Source: Nitrososphaerota archaeon (GTDB taxonomy: Archaea; Thermoproteota; Nitrososphaeria; Nitrososphaerales; Nitrosopumilaceae). Taken from it: a stretch of DNA of 46,053 nt. Location of the stretch: NCBI GenBank assembly GCA_028867675.1, contig JAGWGA010000012.1, positions 1 through 46,053 of the forward strand, written 5' to 3'. Position 1 is the stretch's first letter. The number at the start of each line of letters is the position of its first letter. The position numbers and the translations under genes are program-made. The notes below the pieces were generated by a model that saw only the letters and a list, made by a program, of their open reading frames with translations, did not search any database and was not told where the DNA came from. This document shows, one piece after another, positions 34,899 to 42,675 of the stretch.

Positions 34899-35233
34899 TG
34901 TTTTATAATCTCCATTAATTCGTTCATTAGAACTTTCATACTATCAAGATCTAAATCTTTTTCAATATTTAATGAAAAAATACAGATTCCGTTCATAGTT
35001 GAAGCTACACGTTCGGATACCATCTTGAGGAAAATTGTTTCTGATTTTGATGGTATAACAGCAGCTGTACTAACTCGACCACCTGAACTAATAGAAACAA
35101 CTAGTGTTCCTATCCTTTCTTTTCCTTCAGTAATAGAAATAAAATTTCCATTATCGTATGGAAGTACTTGAACTAAAAAGTGCCTATGATTCACTTCGAC
35201 GGTTTTTTTCGTATAGCCGACTTGTGAAATCAA
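34895..35233 (-). CDS. Small conserved protein, possibly proteasome-assembly-chaperone-like
   Basis: 112 residues. Reads as alternating beta strands (HRHFLVQVLPYDNGNFISIT, ERIGTLVVSISSG) followed by TIFLKMVSERVASTMNGICI and a C-terminal helix (SMKVLMNELMEII). The order GxLV strand, long helix with V-A-E/R-x-V-A, strand, final helix with L-K-x-L-x-E-x-I resembles eukaryotic PAC3/PAC4 chaperones by eye. Similarity is weak and the call is tentative. TTG start, 23 nt after the zinc-ribbon gene; translationally coupled to the UbiD gene. Confidence 0.6.
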   Translation of the reverse strand: MISQVGYTKKTVEVNHRHFLVQVLPYDNGNFISITEGKERIGTLVVSISSGGRVSTAAVIPSKSETIFLKMVSERVASTMNGICIFSLNIEKDLDLDSMKVLMNELMEIIKQ

Positions 35234-35256
35234 CAGTTTACTTCAGCTTACTACGC

Positions 35257-35673
35257 CTATATTGCTACCGGCGCTACGGTTACTTTTGCAACCTTTGCAA
35301 CTTTAGCAGTTTTTGCTTTTGCAACTTTAGCAGTTTTTGCTTTTGCAACTTTAGCAGTTTTTGCTTTTGCAACTTTAGCAGTTTTTGCTTTTGCAGGCTT
35401 TACTACTATCGGTTCTAACTCAATCTCCTCTACTTCTGCAGCTTTTACAGCAACAGCCTCGAGTTGATCAGCTTCGACTCTAGCACGTAATTTTGCTTTG
35501 TACTTTAGGTTTCGTGGTTTAGTTCTGAGTCTGTATCCACAGCAGGGGCACCAAAGACCTTCCCATTTTATGAAAATTTCACAAATCTGGCATCTTTTTT
35601 GTCCTGATGCGTAACGACCAGTTCCTACTGGCTTCTGTGCCTTGTATCTTGTGCATATTCCTTTACATGTCAT
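35257..35673 (-). CDS. Zinc-ribbon protein with Lys/Ala-rich octapeptide-repeat tail
   Basis: 138 residues from the ATG at 35673 (a longer frame to 35715 lacks promoter support; TAAATATTTA at about 35700-35709 lies about 30 nt upstream). The N-terminal half carries four cysteine pairs: MTCKGICTRYKA, KRCQICEIF and WCPCCGYRLRTKPRN, a compact zinc ribbon with conserved basic residues. After an acidic linker (about residues 69-88) the tail has four or more near-exact repeats of KAKTAKVA, resembling histone H1-like or ribosomal basic tails. Likely nucleic-acid binding; function unknown. First gene of a run with the small protein and UbiD. Confidence 0.82.
   Translation of the reverse strand: MTCKGICTRYKAQKPVGTGRYASGQKRCQICEIFIKWEGLWCPCCGYRLRTKPRNLKYKAKLRARVEADQLEAVAVKAAEVEEIELEPIVVKPAKAKTAKVAKAKTAKVAKAKTAKVAKAKTAKVAKVAKVTVAPVAI
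35297..35392 (-). repeat. Four exact 24-bp tandem repeats inside the zinc-ribbon gene
   Basis: Plus-strand unit begins GCAACTTTAGCAGTTTTT and ends GCTTTT; copies start at 35297, 35321, 35345 and 35369 with no mismatch. Being a multiple of three, the unit adds eight residues (KAKTAKVA) per copy without changing frame. Partial, diverged units flank the array. Confidence 0.95.
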
Positions 35674-35715
35674 ATGTAATCTATAGTTACATAGTAATAG
35701 TAAATATTTAAGCAT

Positions 35716-35903
35716 GGATCAATAATTTCTCTAATTTTAATAGATTTTTTATAAAAAAATTACAATAGATCTATGATCGCCTAGGGATAGTTTTCAAGAA
35801 AAAAATGAAAATCTCTATAAATATCTATCGTTCTTTTTCACCCTGATCGAAAGATCATCTTTAAATGAAAGATCAGAAGATTTTTTAAAAAAATCGATAT
35901 TTT
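35716..35903. other. Longest gene-free stretch: AT-rich region with inverted repeats, no RNA gene recognised
   Basis: Lies after the RuvC-like gene and before the zinc-ribbon gene (both minus strand). It holds three half-sites AAAGAT-C-ATCTTT-AAATG-AAAGAT (about 35850-35873) and an AT palindrome GATTTTTTAAAAAAATC (about 35879-35895) just past the RuvC-like stop, which may act as a T-rich terminator on the minus strand. I found no convincing ORF, tRNA or C/D-box RNA. Confidence 0.5.
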
Positions 35904-36527
35904 TTATCCCATTCTAGAAAGAGGCAGAATAAGATGCCTTGGCCCTTCCCTCTTTGTGATAAATCTGGCTGATATCTTATCACGTTCTCCTCTCTTGTTA
36001 TAATTTCTAATTTTCAATGATGTTTTACGTTCATCCACAAATTCTAATTCAAAGTGTGAACAAAATCCAAGATTGAGTGAATTTACAATATGCCGAGCAA
36101 TTCTCATTGAACCATTTCCTATCTTTACAACTTTTCTTTGAGCATTAATCCCTACCAAGATTTTGACAATGTGTGATACCAAATCATCAGTTGATGTGTA
36201 AAACGAACTTTCAATTTCTTTTTCATAGTAAAAGACTGAAAGCCCTACTCTACTTCCTGGATCAATTCCAATTACGAGTGAACTTGGACTACATCTAGAG
36301 TATAATTTTTCCACTATTTTTGCTCGTATTATAGTAGGATGATAATTAAATTCATCATCTAAAAGAACCAAATTAGTAGGTATTTTAGAAGATTCGTGGA
36401 CAGTAGTTAGGATCAATCTTTTATCTGAACTTGTTATTTCTTCTGGTAGTACAGAATCATAATTTAGTTTTAAGCATCTTAGAATATTTACAAATTTAAA
36501 ATATGATTTTCCTGAAACCGTTGCCAC
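35904..36527 (-). CDS. RuvC/YqgF-like RNase H-fold protein of unknown role
   Basis: 207 residues. The middle shows a first RNase H-type strand with catalytic-type Asp, LVIGIDPGSRVGLSVFY (D89), then VVKIGNGSMRIARHI, an acidic strand FELEFVDERKTSLKIRNY (E160, D165, E166) and a helix with RGERDKISARFI (D183). The order GIDPG, DERxTS, D-x-x-A-R resembles YqgF/RuvC resolvase-like nucleases. About 80 residues precede the domain and match nothing I know. GTG start; an AT-rich AATAATATAG lies very close upstream, so the start is uncertain. Likely thaumarchaeal-specific. Confidence 0.7.
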   Translation of the reverse strand: MATVSGKSYFKFVNILRCLKLNYDSVLPEEITSSDKRLILTTVHESSKIPTNLVLLDDEFNYHPTIIRAKIVEKLYSRCSPSSLVIGIDPGSRVGLSVFYYEKEIESSFYTSTDDLVSHIVKILVGINAQRKVVKIGNGSMRIARHIVNSLNLGFCSHFELEFVDERKTSLKIRNYNKRGERDKISARFITKREGPRHLILPLSRMG

Positions 36528-36619
36528 TGCTATATTATTTTGTGGTGGGTAGGGTATGATTAATAGTAATTCCTAGAAAATTTAAGGATTGTTTGTGTGT
36601 TGTTTTTAATCAATTAATT

Positions 36620-36961
36620 TCATTTAGTTGTCAATAGCAATATAGCTCTTGCAAGATCTCCTTTTGCCTCAGTCAAGGCATTTGTAGCCTCCTCTGGAGA
36701 TACGTTAGCCTGTTGTGATACAAGTAGTATATCTTCTTGACTAAAGATAGGTACTTCAAGTTCTCTTTCTTCATAACTTTCTGCAATTATTTGAAAAATT
36801 GAATTATCCTTGGCCTTCATTTCAGTAACAGAGGGTTTTGAAATAATGATTTCTTTTGTATCGGTCTTAATTATGACCTCTTGTACATTTTGGACATCTT
36901 TCATTTCGAGGCCCATTTTGTCCAACATTCTCCGCATTTCGCGGTTTCCGCCACGCATCAT
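36620..36961 (-). CDS. nac: Nascent polypeptide-associated complex protein NAC
   Basis: Ribosome-associated homodimeric chaperone, 113 residues. N-terminal basic helix MMRGGNREMRRMLDKMGLEM, NAC beta-barrel (about residues 25-65: VQEVIIKTDTKEIIISKPSVTEM) and C-terminal UBA domain (about 77-113: EDILLVSQQANVSPEEATNALTEAKGDLARAILLL). I take the ATG at 36961; a GTG at 36979 overlapping the PUA gene is also open. Follows the PUA gene closely, likely one operon. Confidence 0.93.
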   Translation of the reverse strand: MMRGGNREMRRMLDKMGLEMKDVQNVQEVIIKTDTKEIIISKPSVTEMKAKDNSIFQIIAESYEERELEVPIFSQEDILLVSQQANVSPEEATNALTEAKGDLARAILLLTTK

Positions 36962-36968
36962 GGTATAA

Positions 36969-37436
36969 TCATACTCCACTGTTTGTACTTTTTAAACTAT
37001 CTCTGATCTTTACCGCTACTCCTTTTTTAAATGACTTTATCATTCTTGTAGATAGAACAGCTTTGCCAACTGCAATTACTTTGTCACTATGTAAAACTAC
37101 CACATCTCCACCTATCATTATGTTATCTCCACACCAAGTTACATGCTTGCAAAAGACAGAGCTACCCTCTTGAACAAAGGCTTTTGAATCATCATCAATC
37201 TCAAGGCAATTTTGCTTAAACTTTTTACTTTTCATAAGAATTTGGGCAAAAAATGGAGTAATAGCAAGCCCTCCATCAGTTCTCAGAGTACAAAGCAAGT
37301 TATCGTTTTGATGTACGTGTTTTATCCTTCCAGTCTTCTTAGAATATTCGATCTTTACATCCTTTGGGAGATATTTGGATACTCCTTGACCAAATAGTGC
37401 GTCCAATGTATACTTGATTTTGAGGACAGAATCCAT
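36969..37436 (-). CDS. Stand-alone pre-PUA/PUA-domain RNA-binding protein
   Basis: 155 residues from the ATG at 37436. N-terminal ALFGQGVSKYLPKDVKIEYSKKTGRIKHV and NLLCTLRTDGGLAITPFFAQIL match the pre-PUA region seen in archaeal TGT/ArcS-type proteins. The C-terminal PUA domain runs from about residue 80: SKAFVQEGSSVFCKHVTWCGDNIMIGGDVVVLHSDKVIAVGKAVLS, ending KKGVAVKIRDS. No transglycosylase or catalytic domain is attached. Probably binds RNA or the ribosome. The longer upstream frame runs into the divergent promoter and is rejected. Confidence 0.85.
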   Translation of the reverse strand: MDSVLKIKYTLDALFGQGVSKYLPKDVKIEYSKKTGRIKHVHQNDNLLCTLRTDGGLAITPFFAQILMKSKKFKQNCLEIDDDSKAFVQEGSSVFCKHVTWCGDNIMIGGDVVVLHSDKVIAVGKAVLSTRMIKSFKKGVAVKIRDSLKSTNSGV

Positions 37437-37507
37437 ACTGACATACCAATTTACCGTGTTAATTATTTTTGCAACATAAAAGTGACCTATATAGTAATCC
37501 CCAACAA

Positions 37508-37516
37508 CTATATAGA
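37508..37516 (+). promoter_or_regulatory. TATA box of the PhoU-like regulator gene
   Basis: ACTATATAG lies about 26 nt before the ATG at 37538, and the same CTATATAG octamer occurs again about 20 nt upstream (37489-37496). Duplicate boxes may mark alternative starts or an overlapping site in this divergent region. Confidence 0.5.
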
Positions 37517-37537
37517 ATAATTTCCCATACATGCAGT

Positions 37538-38581
37538 ATGAGTTCTAATGAAGAAATGAGGAAAATACAGTTTACAGGCAAGTCCTCATACATTGTTTCA
37601 CTTCCAAAACAATGGATAACTGACATGGGTCTCAAGCAAGGAGATCAGGTTGCTGTAGTAAGACAAGGAGTTTCGAATTTACAAATCGTACCAATGAAAC
37701 ATCACAATAAACCAGTAGGTACTGAAGAGGCAACAATTGAAATCAAACCAGAAGATGAAGATTCTACAATTGTTAGGAAACTAATTTCACTTTACCTTCT
37801 TGGATTTACCATAATAAACATAAAATCTAAAGTTGGAAGATTAAAGCCGTCTCATAGAAGTGCCATAAAAGATGCAGTAAAGGGTATTTTGATGGGAACA
37901 GAGATTACTGCAGATTCTGTTGAAGCTATTACTATTCAAGTGCTCATTAATCTATTCGAACTATCAGTTGATGGTGCACTAAAAAGAATGCTGATAATAG
38001 CAAAATCAATGCAAAATGATGCCCTACTTGCACAGGAAGAAGGAAATATTGAACTTGCAAAAGAGGTCATAAATAGTGACGATGAAGTTGATAGGTTTAG
38101 CTTCTATATCATGAGACAGCTCAAGATTGCTATACAAAATGAACACATGTTAAACGAAATGGGAATAGATAGTCCATACCATTGTTTAGGCTATAGACTA
38201 ATTGTAAAAAACATAGAGCGTGTAGGAGATCATGCAACAGAGATTGCAAAAGATTTACTTGAATATAAAAAACCAATCAAGAAATCAGTTCTTGAACCAA
38301 TACATGAAATGAATGCATTTACCTTAGCAGTATTAGATGATGCATGTTTGTCATTATTCAAAAAAGACTCTAACCAGGCAGAAAAAACAGTTCAAAAAGC
38401 TGCTGAAATTACAAAATATGAAAAAAAGGTTCAAGAAGGTATGAAAACATTGAAGGACGCTGAAGAAATTTACCGAGTAAGAAGAATGAGTGAAAACATT
38501 AGAAGAATATCAGAATATTCAAGTGACATATCAGAGATTGTGCTGGATGTTACAATAGAAAAAACCCTTCGAAAGCAATAA
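37538..38581 (+). CDS. AbrB-PhoU domain regulator
   Basis: 347 residues. N-terminal SpoVT/AbrB-like swapped-hairpin domain ([20 protein letters not shown], then [22 protein letters not shown]), then two PhoU-type three-helix bundles (about residues 110-345) with the metal-site motif [17 protein letters not shown] and [21 protein letters not shown]. Archaeal proteins of this type are thought to link phosphate status to gene control. The ATG fits the TATA spacing; the longer frame from 37469 is ruled out by the promoter position. Ends 4 nt before hflX. Confidence 0.9.
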   Translation: MSSNEEMRKIQFTGKSSYIVSLPKQWITDMGLKQGDQVAVVRQGVSNLQIVPMKHHNKPVGTEEATIEIKPEDEDSTIVRKLISLYLLGFTIINIKSKVGRLKPSHRSAIKDAVKGILMGTEITADSVEAITIQVLINLFELSVDGALKRMLIIAKSMQNDALLAQEEGNIELAKEVINSDDEVDRFSFYIMRQLKIAIQNEHMLNEMGIDSPYHCLGYRLIVKNIERVGDHATEIAKDLLEYKKPIKKSVLEPIHEMNAFTLAVLDDACLSLFKKDSNQAEKTVQKAAEITKYEKKVQEGMKTLKDAEEIYRVRRMSENIRRISEYSSDISEIVLDVTIEKTLRKQ

Positions 38582-38585
38582 GATA

Positions 38586-39734
38586 GTGAAGGATAGCGAT
38601 AAGATATTGACAGATTCTGCAATTCTTATAACATATGACAGAGAAGACTCATTAAAAGAAGCACTAGGTCTTTGTGATGCTGCAGGATATCAAGTTCGCA
38701 AGGTTATACAACATAAATTTCTAAACAAGTCAAAGTATGGTCTAGGAGAAGGGAAGGTAGAGGAACTCAAAGAAATGTTGAGCACAGTCAAACCTGATGT
38801 AATAATCTTTGATGAAATTCTAAAACCCAGCCAGAATTATAATTTAGCATCTACTCTGAAAATGAACATTCTTGATAGAGAAGCTCTAATTCTTCAGATC
38901 TTTGAGAGAAGAGCAAAGAGTTCAGAATCAACATTACAAGTGAAAATGGCACAATTAAGATATGAGATGTCAAGAGCTAGGGAAAAAGTCAGACTAGCAA
39001 AGATGGGAGAACAACCAGGATTTATGGGAATAGGAAAATTCGAAGTGGATGTCTACTTTAACGATATCAAAAATAGAATGAATGGTGTAAAGACAAAATT
39101 AGCAAAGGCATCAACTCAACGTGCTCTTCACAGACAAGCAAGAGAAAGATTTGGATTCAAGACAATCTCTCTTGCAGGATACACATCAGCAGGAAAGACT
39201 ACACTTTTCAATATACTCACAGGTGAAGAACGAGAACAAAGTCCAAAACTTTTCACTACTCTATCTACAACTACACGAAAGATTACTCTGAAAAACTCGG
39301 AGGTATTAATTTCAGATACTGTTGGTTTCATAAGCAAGCTTCCATCATACATGGTAGCAGCATTCAAGTCAACTCTTGAAGAATTAGTGTATACAGATAT
39401 TGTAATAGTTGTAATTGACATCAGTGACGATATTTTAGAACTACGAAAAAAATTCAAAAGTTGTATTTCTACTTTAGATGAAATTGGAGTAAGCAAAGAT
39501 AAGATGATTTTTGTTCTAAACAAGTCAGACTTGATTTCAAAAGAAGAAGTTGCAGAGAGAGCTAAAGAATTAGGTATGGATGAGTATAAAAAATGGTTAC
39601 CAGTATCTTCTACAACTAGATACAACATTAATCAATTAAAGTCTCTAGTATTCGAGGCAATAGATGTAATACCTGTAACTGGAAGAAAAACTGAAATACC
39701 AAAACCACAAAAGTATAGAAAATTTCAAAGATGA
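38586..39734 (+). CDS. hflX: Ribosome-associated GTPase HflX
   Basis: 382 residues. N-terminal HflX domain ([46 protein letters not shown]-like [18 protein letters not shown]), a helical coil (about residues 110-185) and the G domain: P-loop [12 protein letters not shown], switch ATLSTTTR-like [11 protein letters not shown]3 [11 protein letters not shown]4 NKSD, G5 SSTTRYN. It helps recycle or rescue ribosomes under stress in other organisms. GTG start; the end overlaps the aTrm56 gene (ATGA). Confidence 0.94.
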   Translation: MKDSDKILTDSAILITYDREDSLKEALGLCDAAGYQVRKVIQHKFLNKSKYGLGEGKVEELKEMLSTVKPDVIIFDEILKPSQNYNLASTLKMNILDREALILQIFERRAKSSESTLQVKMAQLRYEMSRAREKVRLAKMGEQPGFMGIGKFEVDVYFNDIKNRMNGVKTKLAKASTQRALHRQARERFGFKTISLAGYTSAGKTTLFNILTGEEREQSPKLFTTLSTTTRKITLKNSEVLISDTVGFISKLPSYMVAAFKSTLEELVYTDIVIVVIDISDDILELRKKFKSCISTLDEIGVSKDKMIFVLNKSDLISKEEVAERAKELGMDEYKKWLPVSSTTRYNINQLKSLVFEAIDVIPVTGRKTEIPKPQKYRKFQR

Positions 39735-40270
39735 AGATCGAAGTTTTACGCATAGGTACACGACTTGTCAGAGACGACAGAGTAACAACACATGTAACTT
39801 TAGTATCTAGAGCATTTGGTGCATCAAAGATATACATGTATGATGCAAATCCTGAGATCAAAGAGACCATTTCCAAAGTAAACAAGATGTGGGGTAGTGA
39901 TTTCAAAGTAGAAATTATTGAGAACTGGAAGGATATTATCAAATTAAAAAAGAAAGAATCATTCAAAATTGTTCATTTAACAATGTATGGCGAAAATATT
40001 GATACTGTACAAGACGAAATAAGAAAGGAAGAGAAAATTTTGATAATTGTCGGGGCAGAAAAAGTTCCAAGAGAAGCATACGATATGGCCGATTACAATA
40101 TTGCAATTGGAAATCAACCACATTCAGAGATTTCAGCACTTGCAATATTACTTGACAGGATTTTGCAAGGACAACAACTTCAGAAAAAATACTCAGATAG
40201 CCAACGAGAAATAATCCCAACAAAAAAGGGTAAAAATGTAATTACAAAAAATGCCAGTTCAAGTGATTAA
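39731..40270 (+). CDS. tRNA (cytidine-56 2'-O)-methyltransferase aTrm56
   Basis: Archaeal SPOUT enzyme methylating C56 of the T loop in tRNAs. 179 residues: [50 protein letters not shown], the knot loop [41 protein letters not shown]. Full family length with a basic tail. Coupled to hflX by a 4-nt overlap; both act on the translation apparatus. Confidence 0.93.
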   Translation: MKIEVLRIGTRLVRDDRVTTHVTLVSRAFGASKIYMYDANPEIKETISKVNKMWGSDFKVEIIENWKDIIKLKKKESFKIVHLTMYGENIDTVQDEIRKEEKILIIVGAEKVPREAYDMADYNIAIGNQPHSEISALAILLDRILQGQQLQKKYSDSQREIIPTKKGKNVITKNASSSD

Positions 40271-40314
40271 ATATTAGATATTTTCGTGTGGTCAAAAACA
40301 GGTTTAAAACCATT

Positions 40315-40323
40315 GATTAAATA
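40315..40323 (+). promoter_or_regulatory. TATA box of tfe
   Basis: TTAAATATG-type box lies about 28 nt before the tfe ATG at 40348, in the 77-nt gap after aTrm56. Confidence 0.5.
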
Positions 40324-40347
40324 TGGTAATCAGTAAGGAAATGTACG

Positions 40348-40857
40348 ATGTCAGTTGAACATGAAGATCCTTTTGTAAAAATTGCTGCTTTAATTGGCGG
40401 AGATGAATACCTCAAGGTTGCCCGTTCTCTTCTAAATACCGAGGATGCTACAGATGAAGAAATAGCAAGTTCGACTGGACTTAGGATCAACATAGTTAGG
40501 AAGGTTTTGTATGATCTTTTTGGGAAAGCACTGATAACAGGAATTAGAGTAAAAGACGAAAAGAAAGGCTGGTTTGTTTACAGATGGCGAGCAAGAAGAG
40601 ATGAGGTAGATAATTTTATTGAGAATCAAAAGAAAAAGATTGCAGATAGATTACAACAAAGAATTGATTATGAAAATTCTGCAGACTTTTATCATTGCGG
40701 AAATGAAGACTGCCAAAAATTGACCTTTGAAAAAGCTCTAGATCTTTCCTTTAAATGCCCAACTTGTGGAAAGTTGGTAAATCTTTCAAGAAATGAAAAG
40801 CTCAAAAAAGCATTACAAGTAAAAATTGATCAGCTTCGTGACGATCTAAAACATTAA
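40348..40857 (+). CDS. tfe: Transcription initiation factor E alpha subunit (TFE)
   Basis: Stabilises the open complex of archaeal RNA polymerase. 169 residues: N-terminal winged helix (about residues 8-85: DEEIASSTGLRINIVRKVLYDL, GWFVYRWRA), a coiled linker (about 90-108) and a C-terminal zinc ribbon YHCGNEDC...FKCPTCGKLV. The gene overlaps the convergent arfC by 4 nt. Confidence 0.95.
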   Translation: MSVEHEDPFVKIAALIGGDEYLKVARSLLNTEDATDEEIASSTGLRINIVRKVLYDLFGKALITGIRVKDEKKGWFVYRWRARRDEVDNFIENQKKKIADRLQQRIDYENSADFYHCGNEDCQKLTFEKALDLSFKCPTCGKLVNLSRNEKLKKALQVKIDQLRDDLKH

Positions 40858-41498
40858 GATACATAGTGTAAAACTATTTCATTTTGTCTTTTCTCGATAT
40901 TTTTTAATTTAAATGATTTTGGTATTTCTCCAAACCCAATACCTTCAACTAGAGAAATTGCCGTAGTGCCGCCAAGAACATACGGTGTAATAGTTATTGC
41001 AATTTCATCTACTAGTTTTTCCTTGAAAAAATACCAGTTTGTATTACCTCCACCTTCAACAACAATTTTCTTTATTCCTTTTTTTCCAAGTATCGCCAAT
41101 AATTTTTTTAGATCAATTTTGTTTTTTCCACATCTTATTACTTGAACTCCTTTTGCAGCAAATCTTTCAACTTTACTTGAAGCATTTTCAGATACTACAA
41201 GTATGGTAGGAATTTTTTTTGCAGTTTCAATCACTTTTGATTTAGGAGATAAACTGCCCTTTGAATCAAGAATGATACGGATTGGGTTTTTTCCTTTCAC
41301 ATATCGTACAGTAAGCAAAGGATTGTCAACATTTATCGTATTTTTCCCAACTAGTATGGCATCAGCCATTTTTCTGAGTTTATGAACTCTAACCAAATCT
41401 TTTTTGGATGAAAGGTTAGATCTTCCTGTACGGCTGGCTATTTTTCCATCTATACTCATAGCTGCACTAAGTATTACGTATGGTCTAGATTTTGCCAT
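40854..41498 (-). CDS. arfC: 2,5-diamino-6-ribosylamino-pyrimidinone phosphate reductase (RibD C-terminal type)
   Basis: NADPH-dependent reduction of the ribosyl side chain in riboflavin synthesis; in archaea and fungi this precedes deamination. 214 residues: RPYVILSAAMSIDGKIASRTGRSNLSS, MADAILVGKNTINVDNPLLTVR, IRIILDSKG, KIVVEGGGNTNWYFF and IAITITPYVLGG. No deaminase domain is fused, in contrast to bacterial RibD. Last gene of the rib operon, overlapping the amidohydrolase gene by 14 nt. Confidence 0.93.
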   Translation of the reverse strand: MAKSRPYVILSAAMSIDGKIASRTGRSNLSSKKDLVRVHKLRKMADAILVGKNTINVDNPLLTVRYVKGKNPIRIILDSKGSLSPKSKVIETAKKIPTILVVSENASSKVERFAAKGVQVIRCGKNKIDLKKLLAILGKKGIKKIVVEGGGNTNWYFFKEKLVDEIAITITPYVLGGTTAISLVEGIGFGEIPKSFKLKNIEKRQNEIVLHYVS

Positions 41499-42675
41499 GA
41501 ACTAATTCTCCTTCATACATAACTGCCTTTATCGTGTTTTCTGACGCACGTTGAACTATTGAAGCATGGGGATTATGCATTGGGTCTAAATCGATTGAAT
41601 GCTTTTCTATAAAGATACAGTCTGCTATTTTGTTATTTTGGATAATCCCAACTCTATCGCCCAAAATGTTTGAAGCATTTGAAGTAGCCATTTGAAGTAT
41701 ACTTTTTGGAGCAAGTCTTTTTTTCTTAACACCCATTGAAACTTTCCAGAGATAATCCATCTCTCTGAACATATCAGGCGAGTTTATCATAACATTATCA
41801 GTTCCTATTGCAACATTGCAACCGGCATCAAGCATGAGATTAATATCTGGAATTCCTTCTGCAAGAGTTCCGTTTGCTCTTGGACATACAACAATACTGA
41901 TTTTATTTTTGGCTACAATTGCAAGATCTCTTTTTGATGCATGAGTCATATGAACCAAGAAATGCGGTTTTGAAAGTAGAGCTCTCCGAGTTTCAGTTTT
42001 TTTAAATATTTTTTGGGATATTTTGTTACTTTCTACAGTCTCTGCAGAATGAATAGCACGAATCTTTTTGATATTTGTAAAATACCTTAATGCTGAATCA
42101 CTAAATTCGTTTGGACCGCTAATTCCAAGCCCATCACAATTTGTTAAAAGTTTTCTAAGATCTTTTTTGCCTGATTCTGGAATTGAGATATTTTTCTTGA
42201 TGGTTTTAAAATCTTGATAATATTCAATTCGCCCCAAGATAATGGGCCTTATAGGAATATCAGATGCGGCATTTTTTAATAAATTAATTCCATCGATGCC
42301 ACCCTCTCTAAAATCAATGAAAGTGGTTATCCCTTTTCTAATCATGGACATACATGAATTTTTGATAAAACTTGTTAGATGAGATTTATCAGAATTTTTG
42401 AGGATTTTTTGTTTAAATCCGCTAACTGGATGGATTTTTTCCTCAACATCTGAATCTATTCCTATGTCTTTTGCTATAGAATCTCCAATATGCGTATGTG
42501 AATTAATCAGTCCAGGCATGATTAACAGCCCTTCGCAATCCAGTACTTTTTCCTCTCTGGTAGGAGATAGTTTAGGACCTATTTGCCTAATGTATTTTCC
42601 AGAAATTCTTACATTTGTATTTTGAATATAGTCTAGTTCTTTACCATAGAAAATACTGGCATTTTTTATCAGCAT
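41485..42675 (-). CDS. Amidohydrolase/deaminase (COG0402-like) in the riboflavin operon; candidate missing pyrimidine deaminase
   Basis: 396-residue metal-dependent hydrolase. Ligands and catalytic residues: H60 and H62 (LINSHTHIGDS), H209 with E212 (IHSAE), H242/H245 (VHMTH), and D293 (IGTDNVMIN). The His-x-x-Glu motif is what guanine, cytosine and S-adenosylhomocysteine deaminases use to shuttle the proton. The surrounding cluster is otherwise purely riboflavin synthesis (arfA before it, arfC after it, both overlapping), and the archaeal pathway needs a deaminase at exactly this stage. The deaminase chemistry is likely; the substrate is inferred. Alternatives are general SAH, adenosine or guanine deamination. 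Confidence 0.8.
   Translation of the reverse strand: MLIKNASIFYGKELDYIQNTNVRISGKYIRQIGPKLSPTREEKVLDCEGLLIMPGLINSHTHIGDSIAKDIGIDSDVEEKIHPVSGFKQKILKNSDKSHLTSFIKNSCMSMIRKGITTFIDFREGGIDGINLLKNAASDIPIRPIILGRIEYYQDFKTIKKNISIPESGKKDLRKLLTNCDGLGISGPNEFSDSALRYFTNIKKIRAIHSAETVESNKISQKIFKKTETRRALLSKPHFLVHMTHASKRDLAIVAKNKISIVVCPRANGTLAEGIPDINLMLDAGCNVAIGTDNVMINSPDMFREMDYLWKVSMGVKKKRLAPKSILQMATSNASNILGDRVGIIQNNKIADCIFIEKHSIDLDPMHNPHASIVQRASENTIKAVMYEGELVHGKI

Noticed and set aside
35297-35392. CRISPR-like direct repeats
   Set aside because: The copies are directly adjacent with no spacers, keep reading frame and encode the KAKTAKVA tail.
35840-35880. C/D-box small RNA or riboswitch between the RuvC-like and zinc-ribbon genes
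   Set aside because: A GATGATC resembling box C is present but does not match RUGAUGA, and no paired D box was found; the inverted repeats are better read as terminator or regulatory sequence.
39128-39628. Long open frame opposite hflX on the minus strand (166 codons)
   Set aside because: Composition is that of an antisense shadow; the plus strand encodes the intact HflX G domain here.
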